Part shown: positions 47,808 to 59,160 of the stretch, piece by piece | Position numbering within the stretch: the first letter of the stretch is position 1 | Layout of the letters: every line of letters begins with the position of its first letter | Origin: Stichopus chloronotus | Taxonomy: Eukaryota > Echinodermata > Holothuroidea > Aspidochirotida > Stichopodidae | Reading direction: 5' to 3' | Length of the DNA: 64,000 bases | Assembly (NCBI GenBank): GCA_021234535.1 | Contig: CM037830.1 | Coordinates: forward strand, 23,197,116-23,261,115 | Position numbers and translations under genes: made by a program | Notes under the pieces: model-generated | Told to the model about the DNA's origin: nothing | What the model saw: only the letters and a program-made list of their open reading frames with translations | Database searches by the model: none

Positions 47808-50199
47808 ACCTGTTTTTTAAGAAGCAATTTGAAGAAAGAAAAGGGGAAACAAATGTTACCATTATAATCATTGCTCTTCCAGCACTGCTCTGCTTTTCAG
47901 TATTTTAAAAAGTGTATGTTCACAATCATGGGTCGGCATCATCATCATCATTCCGATGGTTTTGATACGGATGGATGTCGTGTTTTTTTTTTGTTTTTTT
48001 TTTTCTTTTGGTGACGAAAACTTGTACATTGAGGTTATAATTTCTATACATAATATATATATATCTTTACGAAGAGCAGCTCTCCATGTAAACTACTGTA
48101 AATTGAAGAAAAAGAAGAATCGTGTACATATCGAGAGATTTCATAAAGCCTGTTTTTTTTTCTCTTTTCTTTTTTCTCTCTTTCCTTCTTTTTCTCGAGT
48201 TTTCATGTTTGGGTTCGAATCCCTTACTTGGATAGGGTGCTTTCATTTTGAATTTTTTTTTTTTTTTCTTGAAAGTTTTCATCATTATATAATAGAAAAT
48301 AGCTTCTTTGAGGAATTGTAAATGTATTTACTAAAAAGTTAATTCTAGTCCTACTATAGTCATGTCTTTTGTAATAATTCATTGTAAACTTTCTATGCAC
48401 AAAAGATAATTGGCATTGCTCACTTGTGTGTACGACCGTATGTAGAGGGTACCCATTGTTGTGGTTGCAAAAGTACCGCTTGGCGGGACAATTGCCTTTG
48501 ACAGATTGAAATAAGGCACAACTGCTGTCATGAGCAGCGAACCGTTCTTCAGCATTAAATGTCTGGTGAGAAATGTAGAAAAACTGTTGACTGTGTCAAC
48601 CTTTTAATGGCCTTTCCTTTTTTTTTTACGTTCTACCATTTCTTGTTTGGTCCCCTTGTTCAGAGGAGATTAAACGTGAGCCATATGGGTCTGCATTTTG
48701 CTCTTATCCCATCTGCATCTTCATTAATTGCAAATTTAACAGGATTGATAGACCTTGACACAATAGTATTAATCGTTCTGTCTGTATGCACCCGTCAACT
48801 GTGGAAGGCAATCTAGGCATGGGACTCTCAAAGTTACCTCTCCTTAGGAGCCCGTTCCTCTCTCATTGTTTTTCATCTTATCTTGTAGTTTCATGGTACT
48901 CATTGGTCATGAAACATCATACGCACGACCTGAGTAAAAATTAAAACCTACTTCTGGTGTGTAGACTTTATTTGGGCGAGCTGTACTTTTCTTACAGTCA
49001 CTGTGTGGTGATGTATCTCTGTATAATTCTCTCCCTGTATGTGCCGTCCGGCTGCATCTTTACCCAGGGAATGAGGAGAAAACTTTCTCTTTTGACTCGA
49101 GGAATCTCGAGCATCACAGAGATGCTAAAGTTGGGTGTCCTTTGAGCAGTCAATATGTATAGACTTCATGGACAGTCGATTTCACTGCCCTTATTCGCTG
49201 CCCTGCGTGCATGGTTTCCATGTGGTTGGTGTTTGGATACCCTTCAACATGGTTGTCCAGAAAGAAGCTCCATTCCAGTTTCTTATCACTTCACCTCCAC
49301 CGGTTTTCTTGAAGTCTGACTGAAAAGGGTAGCTCATGCTTTTTTTTTTTTTTTTACCTTTTACCCTGCCTTAACTGGAAATGTTGATGTAAAAAACATT
49401 CTAGATGGCTCTGAGAAGTTGAGAAATGTAGTATGTGTATGTGCTGAATAATTGTTATTGCAAAATGAAAGAAGGAAAAATAGAGTAAAAATAGATGAAT
49501 TTCATATTCCCTCTGATGTTCATTCAAAGGATGATGTGCTTATGCGAATCCTGCCTATCTTGCATGGAAGGAAAAAAACAGGCTGTTGTAAGAAATAAAA
49601 ATGATTTTTGTACTCTTTACAAGTAGTGAGCCTATTTAAGTTGGATTTTAACTTCTGAAAGTCTTTGGTAAGTTCTTTGGCTGTTTCTGTCTGGGCTTGG
49701 AACACTTGCTGATGTCATTTTTTTTTTAGAGCCAGATTGGTTTTCACCTTCAGTTCAGCTCTTGCATGGTATGGAGATGTTATTTTATATACAAAGTAAC
49801 TATGGTTTTATCAATGGACTCATAATCAGAAGTGTACCTTAATTCAGCATGCTTGACAGTTTGTATAGGTAGCTAAACATTGGTGCAAAGTATTGGACTA
49901 AGTTGCATGGATGCATTCTAAACTGAAACAAGTTTGATATCGCAAGAAGCTTTCAAGGTAGTTACAACCAGCTATTTTATCGGCTGCATCTATTCTTATT
50001 ATACTATACTTTTGTATTGTCCTGCTTGTCTTAAGAGACTGTTGACAATAGGGCCTACTGAATGAATTCAGAAGTTATAGCAAGCTGCTGACTCCAATAT
50101 CACACAGATACTGAAATTGGGTAGTGTGCTAAACCTGCCCCTTCCCCCCCACCATTGGAGGTGACGACTCGAAGACCAATGAAAATAAACACAGGCACG

Positions 50200-53100
50200 A
50201 CCTACAAAAGTCCTCATATGTAGCCGGCCTAGTGGTCAGTATGCACGTCAGCATTGCAAAGGAAATGTCTGCTATAACCACGTAACTCTGCAGTAGTGAA
50301 CATTCACCGTCTTAAACAAGATAATGTTTATTGGCAGTGGATGAACTCCAACAATCAGTGGGTTTGTTCTCGTTTCTCCTTTTTTCAGGGGGGGGGGGGG
50401 TGGGAGAGGGTTCCTATTCTTTTTCTGAAGAGAATCTCCAATTGCTAAAGTACCAAGTTATTGTCGTAACCAACGAGCATGCCAATTGTCTATTGTATTT
50501 AGTCTTGTAATCTTGGGAGTTTTCATCGTTTTTCTTTTGTAAGGATACAAAAAACATATGCAAATTTATAACATCTATCTATATATAAATATATGTATTT
50601 AATTATTATATTAGGTTTCTATAGGCATCTGAGAGAAGAGAGTGTACATGTGTAAAAACATGGCACAATACATAACTATATATATTGTATAAGGTATACA
50701 TACATGCTTACCAACAGGTATACCGTAGTAGGTACATACAGACATACAAACTTATACTGACAGCTATATACATTTCGTATTTGTACTAGGTACATACAGG
50801 CATTGTACTACTACGAACATATAATACTAGTTGTAGACAGATATACATGCAGATGCATATTGTATCATGTACATTAACATACTGTGCTTGGTACCTACTA
50901 CACTAGGTACGCATAGACCTACAAACAAATGTATTGTTCTAGTTACATTGTACTAGATACACTACACAAACAAACAACCATTCGTTTACAGTACCCAACA
51001 GTTTTGGATTGCTGTATGAATGGTAAAATCACTTCATATCCAGAAAAAAAAAATAAAAAAATATATATGATAGACTATCAAGATATACAATGCTTGCATC
51101 GAAAGAGCCTTTTGTGGAATATTATCAGTAAAGTGCTTTGATTTTCTTATTAAACAGATATTTAAAAATGAACCTATGTAACAAGTGGTGTGAAAACAAC
51201 ACAAACTGTATCATACACAACTTATTGTATACAATCCTTGTGTTTGTAAAACTGTTAGCCTCTTTCTCTAGGTTTTAAATCATGTGTTTAATTTTTTTTT
51301 GCCCAGCATGGCTGAAAGATGGTATGCTGTGTGGATATGTAAATATCTCGAGCTCCAGAAGTGGGCACTTGATCATTTCTTTATTTTTTTATTTTTCATT
51401 TTAATTCTCTTTTTGTGATATGGAAAGTGTGTGAATGCGTATTACAATTACTAAATAGGGCTGAAAGGAGGAGAGAGAAGCCCAAAGAATTAGATCATAG
51501 CCAGAGCACATCAAAAGTATATTCTCCAAAGTTTATGATTATGTTGTCGTACACCTCGGCTTCTGTGGCACGTCTGGAGTGACTTTCACTTCAATGGAAG
51601 GCTCAGAACACTTTGGTGGCTATGACAGCTGCTCACATATTGAAAATAAGGGTTTTATTTGATGACCGGCATATATGTATGTAGACGGTCCTTGAATTAC
51701 ACATATTGTTCAACCCCCTCCCATGAAGCTGTGGCAGGATATATAGATTTGTATTCGTGTTTTTGAAGACATTATGGCTCCATGTGAGTCTGTATTCTCA
51801 CAAGCTGAAATGTAATGAGACTGCGAGTCTTTTTGTTTTTCATTTTCTGTTTGCTGGCAAAGTAATTTTTCTTGTCTGCAATACATCTTCACCCCAACCC
51901 CCCATCTTTTTTTTTTTTGCGGATGAATGTCATAATGCAGAGGAATTGTCGACTTTCTGCTATGCCATCCCCAAAGAATGGCAAGACGGCTTTCTAAACC
52001 AGTAGTGCAGACATGTGCACATATCAAACTGATAACTATGTTGTGACATTTCGCCTACTCCTCCCTTTATCGACAATTTGCTCGGTAGGAATCAAATTTC
52101 TCGTCGTAGCCAGTCGCTAAATAACATGAACTCTCCTCAAATTTGCATCCGTAACTTTGTTAAGTGACATTCAGCGTTGATGTTATTCGGCTGAGCGAGC
52201 CCGTAGCGGTAATGAAAGGGTCTATTTGAGTAGCAATGTTTCGTCAAAATTCAATTGATAAAAATTTTAATGAATTATATCAAACCAGGGAAAATGGATG
52301 GCAATTACGAATGCTGCAAAGATCCTAGATTTTCATCTGTGAGGGCTTTTCCTCGCTAGTCGCACTGTAAAGCATACCTTGGAGTCATGAGTATGCAGCC
52401 TCAGTGGAAGTGTTTTCTGCCGTCAGTCTCCTGGAAGAAATTGGAGTGAGTCCTGAGAAAATGTTGGACTGGTGATAAGCGTGGACAGGAAAAATGTAAT
52501 GATGAGAAAATATTTAGTGATTCGGAAACAGTGCACAATCCTGTTACCTCCTCATTTTTAGGTCTTACGAGTTCTGTTCCTGTCAAAAATAGTAGCAACC
52601 ATTTCAAACTTCATTTCATGTGAACAACAGTTGACATGCTTTTGTTTTGTTTTTTAACATCAATTTACTTTTGGCGATTTTGTCCGACTCTTCATGTCTG
52701 ATGGTAGTTTAATGGAAAGGTCCAACCGGTTGATGGACAGTGACGTTACGTTTGTTTTTTCTGTGTCACCATTCCCAACATAAGTTGGCGAGCACTGATG
52801 TTACATATGTTGTCTTTTTGTCACCATCTTAAAACTTGTTATATTTATTAATTTCTCCTATTTTCTCCCTTTTTTTTAATTTTAGGAGGGTTGAAATTAC
52901 ACTTCCTTTTGTCTTTGCAATGTAACATATGTAAACGGACTAAAATGTTTACATTCTTCCTTTTAATTCCTTATTTTTTGGTATGAGGTGAAAGTGGAAT
53001 AAATGTTGAGAACTAATAACAAAAAATTAAAAGCAGCAACTTTGCTGTGAGAGTCATCTTTTAAGTAACTCTGTGCTAACGAATTGAGTGTTTGAACGAG

Positions 53101-54599
53101 TTTCAGGTCTCCTAAGAAGGGCGGGGGACGGAGTGGGGGGATTGGTAAGAGGAGCGAAGGCAATTACTTAGTTAAATCTGTCCTTCATGTGACAATATAT
53201 GTAATCAGTACAGTGGCATGTGCAGAGGTTGATGGGTGCCCCAGAGTTTGTGGAGTGAGCATTTCCCTCGACTGGCATCCCCCTTTGAAAAACCTGGTGA
53301 ATCAAAAAATAGTGAGAGGCAAAAGTGGTGCAATCTATGACAATGTAGAATGGTAGGATATGTTTTCCATTTTTACCCCCAATTATACAAATTCCCTGAC
53401 TCAGCTATTTGAAGTTTTATCGGTGAGGAAATTGCCCATGTCTTCCCTCCCCCCCCACTTGACTCAGCACATCGTTCCATTGTGGGGGAAAGCGGTAAAC
53501 AACGAACTATATAGGATGATTGAATAGTTACGAAAACTCTTCTTCTTGAAGTTTGTTCTTCCCTGATCAGTCATCCTCATCCATGCCACTATTTTGTATC
53601 CATGTTGACAAATTTTACCAGTTTTACAACATTAGTTCAATACACAGTACATTTTATTTCACCATTTGCCATCAAGTTAATTGTCAAGCCTGTAGAAAGA
53701 TGTTCCCTGTATGGGCTTCGTCCAAAAATACGTGACAGGGCATCCGTCTGGTTCAGACAAAATGTGAATGATGGCGACAGCATAGTTTTGCTTGTTCTTC
53801 TTCACATGAGTTTTTGTTTGTCTGAGCTCCCTCGGTCAATTCTGTAGCTTGATCATGTGGAAGCTGATTGGAATCGAAATTAAATTTTTTCCATTTGTGT
53901 AGGTATCACAAGTTTGCAGTGTTTACTGGCATTAACATGTCTGTGCCAACCTTGGGAAAATTCTGCTGGTTTGGAAAGGACCCCTCTAAATATTCATCAA
54001 AATATTTGAACTCCCAGCTTTTGGTTGCATGCATGAAGCTGATTGGAAGCCAAAAAAAAAAAGATTATTATTTGTGTAAAAGTGCAATATTACATCCTAT
54101 TAAAGGGAGGGGGGTGGTTCCGGGGGGAACAACCATACTTTTGCTATCTACAACAGAATGTCATCCGGTCTGGTGCACACCCAGCCAGTAGGGAGCAATG
54201 GGGATGAAGAATTAGTTGTGTTAGAAAAAGCAAAGGTGAAGACAAAAGAGATGATAGGATGATCAGGGGAATAAGTTGAGACAAGGAAGAAAACATGAGA
54301 TGGCCAAGGTGCACTTGGAGAATGCATGAAAATGGAATATATAAACTTGGAGATGAAAGCAGTGCAGGAGTCTTGTGACTTACAGTCTTACTAATATGAC
54401 TATCACAGACTGCCGACAACTTACAATCTGTATTGCGACGGCCCGTGTCATTCCTATGTCCACAATGTTTAATTGTGGTGATGAAAACAAAAGGACAAGT
54501 TGATTTAAATTCACCAATATGCTGATTTTGGTGGTTGTGCACAGATGTGATTTCCTTCGCTTTCAGCGTGCATCAAATACCTGGCTAGTTTGGCCGCTC
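50200..54599. other. Intergenic, no gene seen
   Basis: Apart from the repeat region at 50560-50990, this stretch has poly-T/poly-A runs, a G-run at 50390-50405, a local duplication around GAAGCTGATTGGAA (53860 and 54034) and only short chance frames on both strands. Confidence 0.6.
50560..50990 (+). repeat. AT-rich degenerate repeat region with GGTACATACAGAC-type words
   Basis: GGTACATACAGACATACAAAC (50732), GGTACATACAGGCAT (50790) and GGTACGCATAGACCTACAAAC (50906) recur, each preceded by a GTAGTA/GTACTA/ACACTA-type word. ATATAT runs lie on both sides. The period is irregular (roughly 58 and 116 bases). It looks like a decayed minisatellite. Confidence 0.55.
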
Positions 54600-54957
54600 A
54601 AAAAGGGAAACAAGGGCATCTGTTTTACAGAACAAAAAGTAGTTTTAAGACCACCAATATTTTCTGGATACAGTGACAAGGCCTAGATTTCTTTAAAAAA
54701 AGGAAGGACAGGGGCCTTCTTTTCCTGAAATAAGTCTCACAGACAGAAATTCAGTCATTTGTTGCTCAAGAAGAATAACATAACTCAAAACTCTAAAAAA
54801 AATCAAATCATACATCTTTTGTGACTCATCTTATGCATGTTTGAAGATGTTGTAGGAGATGAAGCTTTTATAGATGTTTACTGATAAGCCTGTATTGGCT
54901 TAACAATTTTCTTTGTATGTCACGATTTTTCATTGTAAATGCCCTATTTCCCTTTAA
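54600..54957. mobile_element. Family B TTAA-type element, internally deleted copy
   Basis: The left end is AAAAGGGAAACAAGGGCATC followed by TGTTTTACAG. The right end is ATTGTAAATGCCCTATTTCC, then CTTTAA. Internal words are shared with 2508-3106, including GAAGGACAGGGGCCTTCTTT (there GGACGGTGGCCTTCTTT), GATGTTTACTGATAAG and CAGTCATTTGTTGCT. The left TTAA is mutated; the right one (54954-54957) is intact. Confidence 0.6.
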
Positions 54958-55278
54958 TAAGCAGAGAAAGGGAGTAGGGAAAACTTTACGAAGTGCTTAT
55001 TCAATATTTTGATGACTTTTGTCAAGTCTTTTTTTTTTCTCCATACACAAAAGTTGTCTTAACTGTCAAACAATTGCACAAAGTACAAATTGTGCAATTT
55101 CAAAACTGCCAAGATCTCACAAGAGGTTCTAATGCCATCTATGCTGGCCACAGAATTCCAGATTGCTTACAAATTTGATCCCCCCTCTGCAAAATCTCAC
55201 CCTCTGAATATTCACCAGATGTAAGGTCAATTATGGCGACGCCACTCCTTGAATTGGTATCGATAAGTTAGTGAGGAT

Positions 55279-55671
55279 TTAAAGGGTAAAAACATGTGAC
55301 AATGCTCATAATTAGCACAATTAATATTCACATCCAATAGTTATAAAAATGCAATTTTTTTGAAATTTTGGCCATGACTTCTACTGCATTCCCCAAAACT
55401 TACTGGTTTGGGACTTCGCTAGCGACGTACTCATATGAGGTGAGGGAGTCCGTCACTGTATGCATATAAATTAGTACTGTGAAAAGTTTCTGGTCATGAA
55501 TTTTCAAAAGCCAATCTGAATTGTTAATTACTCTCTCATTAATGTTCCTTTGTATGTGACATGCGGGGAATCCTCTTAGTTTGACCGTTTGCGATTAGTT
55601 TGCGGAGAAAGCTTGACCAGGCTCGGGGAAATTGAGTGAATTTCATATAACAACTCAATGTGCCTCTTTAA
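55279..55671 (-). mobile_element. Family C element, inverted copy with TTAA flanks
   Basis: Reverse complemented, it starts TTAAAGAGGCACATTGAGTT. It shares GTGAATTTCAC-region and GGTCAAGCTTTC-type blocks, GGAACATTAATGAGAGAGTAA and ATAACTATTGGATGTGAA with 16276-16651. TTAA is present at both ends (55279-55282 and 55668-55671). It carries an extra segment of about 60-70 bases, at about 55390-55460 on the + strand, containing CCCCAAAACTTACTGG, which is reminiscent of the family A terminus. Confidence 0.65.
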
Positions 55672-57002
55672 AAGGGTTAATTCAAAGAGTAAACCATTAA
55701 ACTAACTGCAGTGAAAAAGAATTTAGGGCAAATATCACAAAGGTGGTCATTGCTAGGATTTCTAGCATATTCGGGAACAATACCCAAACGGTGGCATTTT
55801 TAAAATGTGACCAATTCGGCATACTGTATCTAGCAATTCAGTCCTCCAAACGAAGTGATTACTTCCTGTCTTTCATCATGTCTTTTGAAGGCAATAAGAA
55901 TTGGAAGAGGAGATATATGGCTTAGACATTCTGACAGTTGCATCAGAAATTGTCGAAATGGTTGATGCAAGAACTTTTTCATTCTGTTTTTTTTTTTTTC
56001 TTTTCACACAACTCAGGTTATATAATCCAATATCTTCTTCAAAATGGATCTGGTTCTTGGCTGCTCAGAGGCCACGATCGAGAAAAGAGAATTGATGTGG
56101 GCATTTAATGAATAATATGAAAAGTTTATCATAATTGATTTGCGATTCTTGATTTATAGCCTAATTCACATTGAAATTGGACCCCTCTGGCCAGTTTTCT
56201 GTCTTGCAAGAAGACATATCATGAAAGATTAATAACAGAAAGCGAATGTGTCACCTCAGGAGCATGCAATGTTCTCCCAATAACTTGCCTTCAGTGGCTC
56301 TTAAAGTCTTATTACCTAGCTTTTTGAATGATGTCATTAGAATACTGGAAGGTAAGCTTTACAATGACTAGAAAACAAAAAAAAAAAAACATGCAGTTCT
56401 TTTTTTTTTTCACAGACCTTCTGCTGTTCCACTTGTGAATGTATCATTTACTGCTCTAAATTCACAGTTCTTGTACGTAAGTAAGATTTAATATATGAGG
56501 GTATTAATTCTGTGTGATGTTCTTTGAATGCTGTTTGGAATAGCTTTACAGGTGTCTTTAAATATTTTTTCGAAATTGAATAATTTAGGTTAAAAATTCT
56601 CACTCTCTCTAAGAAATAATCTTCCTGTTCGCAAATGAATTTGGACCACGACTTGAATAAAGAAACTATACAAAGCAATACAATGAATCTCTCTACAAAC
56701 TAGCACTTTTAACTGAAAAGGTTCTGCAAGTATTTTTTTTTTTGAAAAAAAAAAATCAACTCATCTAAGATAATTTAGCTCTGCACCTTTTATTAAAATA
56801 AAAAAGGAGTGGATATCTCAGTGAGTGCTGCTGCCCAAACAAATGGTACTTTAAAGGTGAACTCAGAAACTCACTTGAGTAGAAATATACAAACAATTAT
56901 GCGTATAGTTCTGCATAAACATATGACCCTAAGGAAAACAGGCATATGTTGGATTCAAGTTGCAAGTGGATTCTTCTACTCCAAAAAGAAACTAGATTTG
57001 TC

Positions 57003-57477
57003 AGTGTGTTTGTTTGTTTGTTCAGTTTATTTCCATATCAACAATACAAAACATGAGGTCAACATAAAAAGTCAAAATAAAAGAAACAATTAACGATCAT
57101 ACAAAACAGAAATACAAGAAGGAAAAGGAGAGAGAAGTTAAGAAAAACTTGTATGAATCTCTCCCCTAAATCAGTTATAAAAATGTTCAATTTTCAGAGC
57201 AACATATCTCCATCAAAATAACTCACATAAATGTTGCAGTGCTAGTAATCGTAAAATCAAAACAGTTGTCTATACTTATCTATGAATTCTAATTTTAACT
57301 TTAGTTTGAATATGCGTTCACTTTTTGAGTTCCTAAGGTCAGTATTAAGATTAGTCCATAATTTTACACCACAAACAGAAACACTCATAGCTTTCAAGGT
57401 TGTACGGACAGAAATTTGATAAAAATCTTCTTAACCGATAGTACGTGATTTACTCTCTTTTTTAATAACTAGCCTTT
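57003..57477 (-). mobile_element. 3' fragment of a non-LTR retrotransposon (second, more decayed copy)
   Basis: On the - strand, residues such as VRTTLKAMSVSVCGVKLWTN, then RIFKLKLKLEF, end at a TGA (57257-57259). This resembles the extreme C-terminus of jockey/CR1-type pol proteins and the GAKLWNSLP...FKKQLK end of the neighbouring element. The 3' UTR closes with GAAATAAACTGAACAAACAA, an A-rich (AACA)n tail at about 57003-57025, typical of non-LTR elements. One in-frame stop (just upstream of EDFYQISV) shows it is dead. It is cut at about 57477, where the tail of the next element begins. Confidence 0.6.
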
Positions 57478-59160
57478 TTCAGTTCAGTATGACTTTATTC
57501 CAATCTCTTACTGTAATATAAGACATAACAATATTCTGAGAGTGGAAAAAGTAACGAAAATACAGTATATAAAGATCATCATGCTTAGACACTTCATAAA
57601 ATAATTACTTTACTTAACAAAAAAAAGGTAAGAGACTGAGGAGTGGCAACTGAAAGCTCCTAGGAGCTTGTGGGTGTTGACACCCCTTAAAGACAGACAG
57701 AAAATACAAGACAACAAAAGAAAAGCACAAAAAAAAAAACAAGAATAGAGAACAGAAATGCAAAAAAGACGGTAGTTCAAAGGTAATTTGCAATGAAATG
57801 AACTTTAAGCTGCTTTTTAAATGCATATGGTGTTTTACAGTTTGTAACTTCCAAGGGGAGAGAATTCCAAAGTTTTGCACCTACAAATCGAAGGCCAAAT
57901 TGAGATGACCTAAGCCTACAAAGGGGAGTGATAAACTGATTTGAAGCACAACTAGGATAAGGGTAATTGCTATCACGAAACTGAAACTGAGCACGAAATA
58001 TTGACGGGGTTCTGTTATGTAACCAGTCAAAAATATACAACCCGATAAGATACCGATTTAAATCATAAATATTAAGAAGGTTAAGACTAGCGAAAAGAGG
58101 TGCAGTATGATGACGATAGTCTACATTGCATATACATCTAATAGCCCTTTTCTGCAAAATAAAGAGAGGTTTAATTCTGGTAGCATACATGCTCCCCCAA
58201 ATGATATTACAATAAGTGAGATCGGGGGAGTATAAGGGTATTATACAGGGATACCAAAATTTTCCTAGGAAGAAGTTGTCGAAATCTGTTTAGTATTCCC
58301 ACACCTTTTGAAACTTTCGTGCTAACATACTGGATATGAGCAGTCCAGGTGAGATGAGAATCAACAAACACACCAAGAAACTTAGTAACATTTGAACGCT
58401 GTATGTTAGTACCACAAAGTTGTATGTTGTTTACACCCTGATTAAGTTGCTTAGAAGGTGAGGTAAAAATAACAAAATTGGTTTTCTTTACATTGAGAGA
58501 TAGCTTGTTTGCACAAAACCAGTTGTGAACATAGATAAATTCATATTGTATTACATTTAGTAGACAACTGAGGTCATTACTGGAATAAAAAAGATTGGTA
58601 TCGTCAGCATAAGAAATTACATGCAATTTATTACTAGCCCTGTGGAGATCATTGATATAAATAATAAATAACAAAGGACCTAGAATAGATCCCTGAGGAA
58701 CACCACAAGTAATACGCTTACGTATAGAATTAACATTGTTAATGCCAACATATTGGTAACGATCAGTAACATAACTTTTAAACCAATCCAGTGCTGTACC
58801 CCTAATACCGTAATGTTCAAGTTTACTGAGTAAGATTCTATGGTCCAATGTATCAAAAGTCTTAGACAGGTCCAAGAAAATGCCTGATGCATACTGGTTT
58901 TTTTCGAAGGCATCTGTTACTTTATTAGTGAAGTGTAAAATAGCATGCAAAGTCGAACGCCCAGGAAGGAACCCAAATTGGTATTCATACAATTGATTTT
59001 GCTTTACAAAAAAAGAATATAATCGAGTAAACATAAGTTTTTTGAGTACTTTGGAGAGACATGGTAAAATTGAAATAGGTCTGTAATTATTAACCGAATC
59101 TTTATCACCAGATTTAAAAACAGGAACAACACGTGCAATTTTGAATGTTTGGAGGTGTCA
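57478..59160 (-). mobile_element. 5'-truncated non-LTR retrotransposon (jockey/CR1-like)
   Basis: The element covers the reverse transcriptase and C-terminal part of a pol gene and a 3' UTR of about 300 bases. The UTR ends with GGAATAAAGTCATACTGAAC at 57478-57500 (- strand). The endonuclease domain and any ORF1 are absent, as expected for target-primed insertions that stop early. It lies head-to-tail against another 3' fragment at 57003-57477. Its orientation is antisense to Shal, and it lies beyond the gene's stop codon. Clade assignment beyond jockey/CR1-like is not possible by eye. Confidence 0.85.
57777..59157 (-). pseudogene. Reverse transcriptase (pol) pseudogene of the non-LTR element
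   Basis: On the - strand the frame opens at ~59157, just after a TGA at 59158-59160, with IARVVPVFKSGDK and NNYRPISILPCLSKV (RT motifs 1-2). It continues with FGFLPGRSTLHA, FLDLSKTFDTLDH, GVPQGSILGPLLF and the catalytic YADDTNLFY (codons at 58601-58611). KFLGVFVDSHLTW follows, then a C-terminal part with LFILQKRAIRCI and GAKLWNSLP, stopping at 57777-57779. One frameshift, in or near the G-run at 58217-58228, splits it into two open parts (to 58207, and from 58190 or slightly upstream). The RT core residues are intact, so this is a fairly young but 5'-truncated copy. Without the endonuclease it cannot be an active full element. Confidence 0.9.

Larger units (their letters stand above)
45039..50200 (+). 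other. Presumed Shal 3' UTR and downstream flank
   Basis: No further coding sequence is recognisable. The stretch from about 47600 to 48450 is strongly U-rich as RNA and has a Pumilio-type TGTAAATA at 47800-47807, typical of long neuronal 3' UTRs. Possible polyadenylation signals are ATTAAA at 46138-46143, 47637-47642 and 48554-48559, and AATAAA at 49594-49599 and 50184-50189. None can be singled out from sequence alone, so the transcript end is undetermined. Confidence 0.4.

Noticed and set aside
48212..48222. GGTTCGAATCC, a perfect tRNA B-box-like sequence
   Set aside because: There is no A box at the right distance and no cloverleaf. The surroundings are T-runs, so it is neither a tRNA gene nor a recognisable SINE head.
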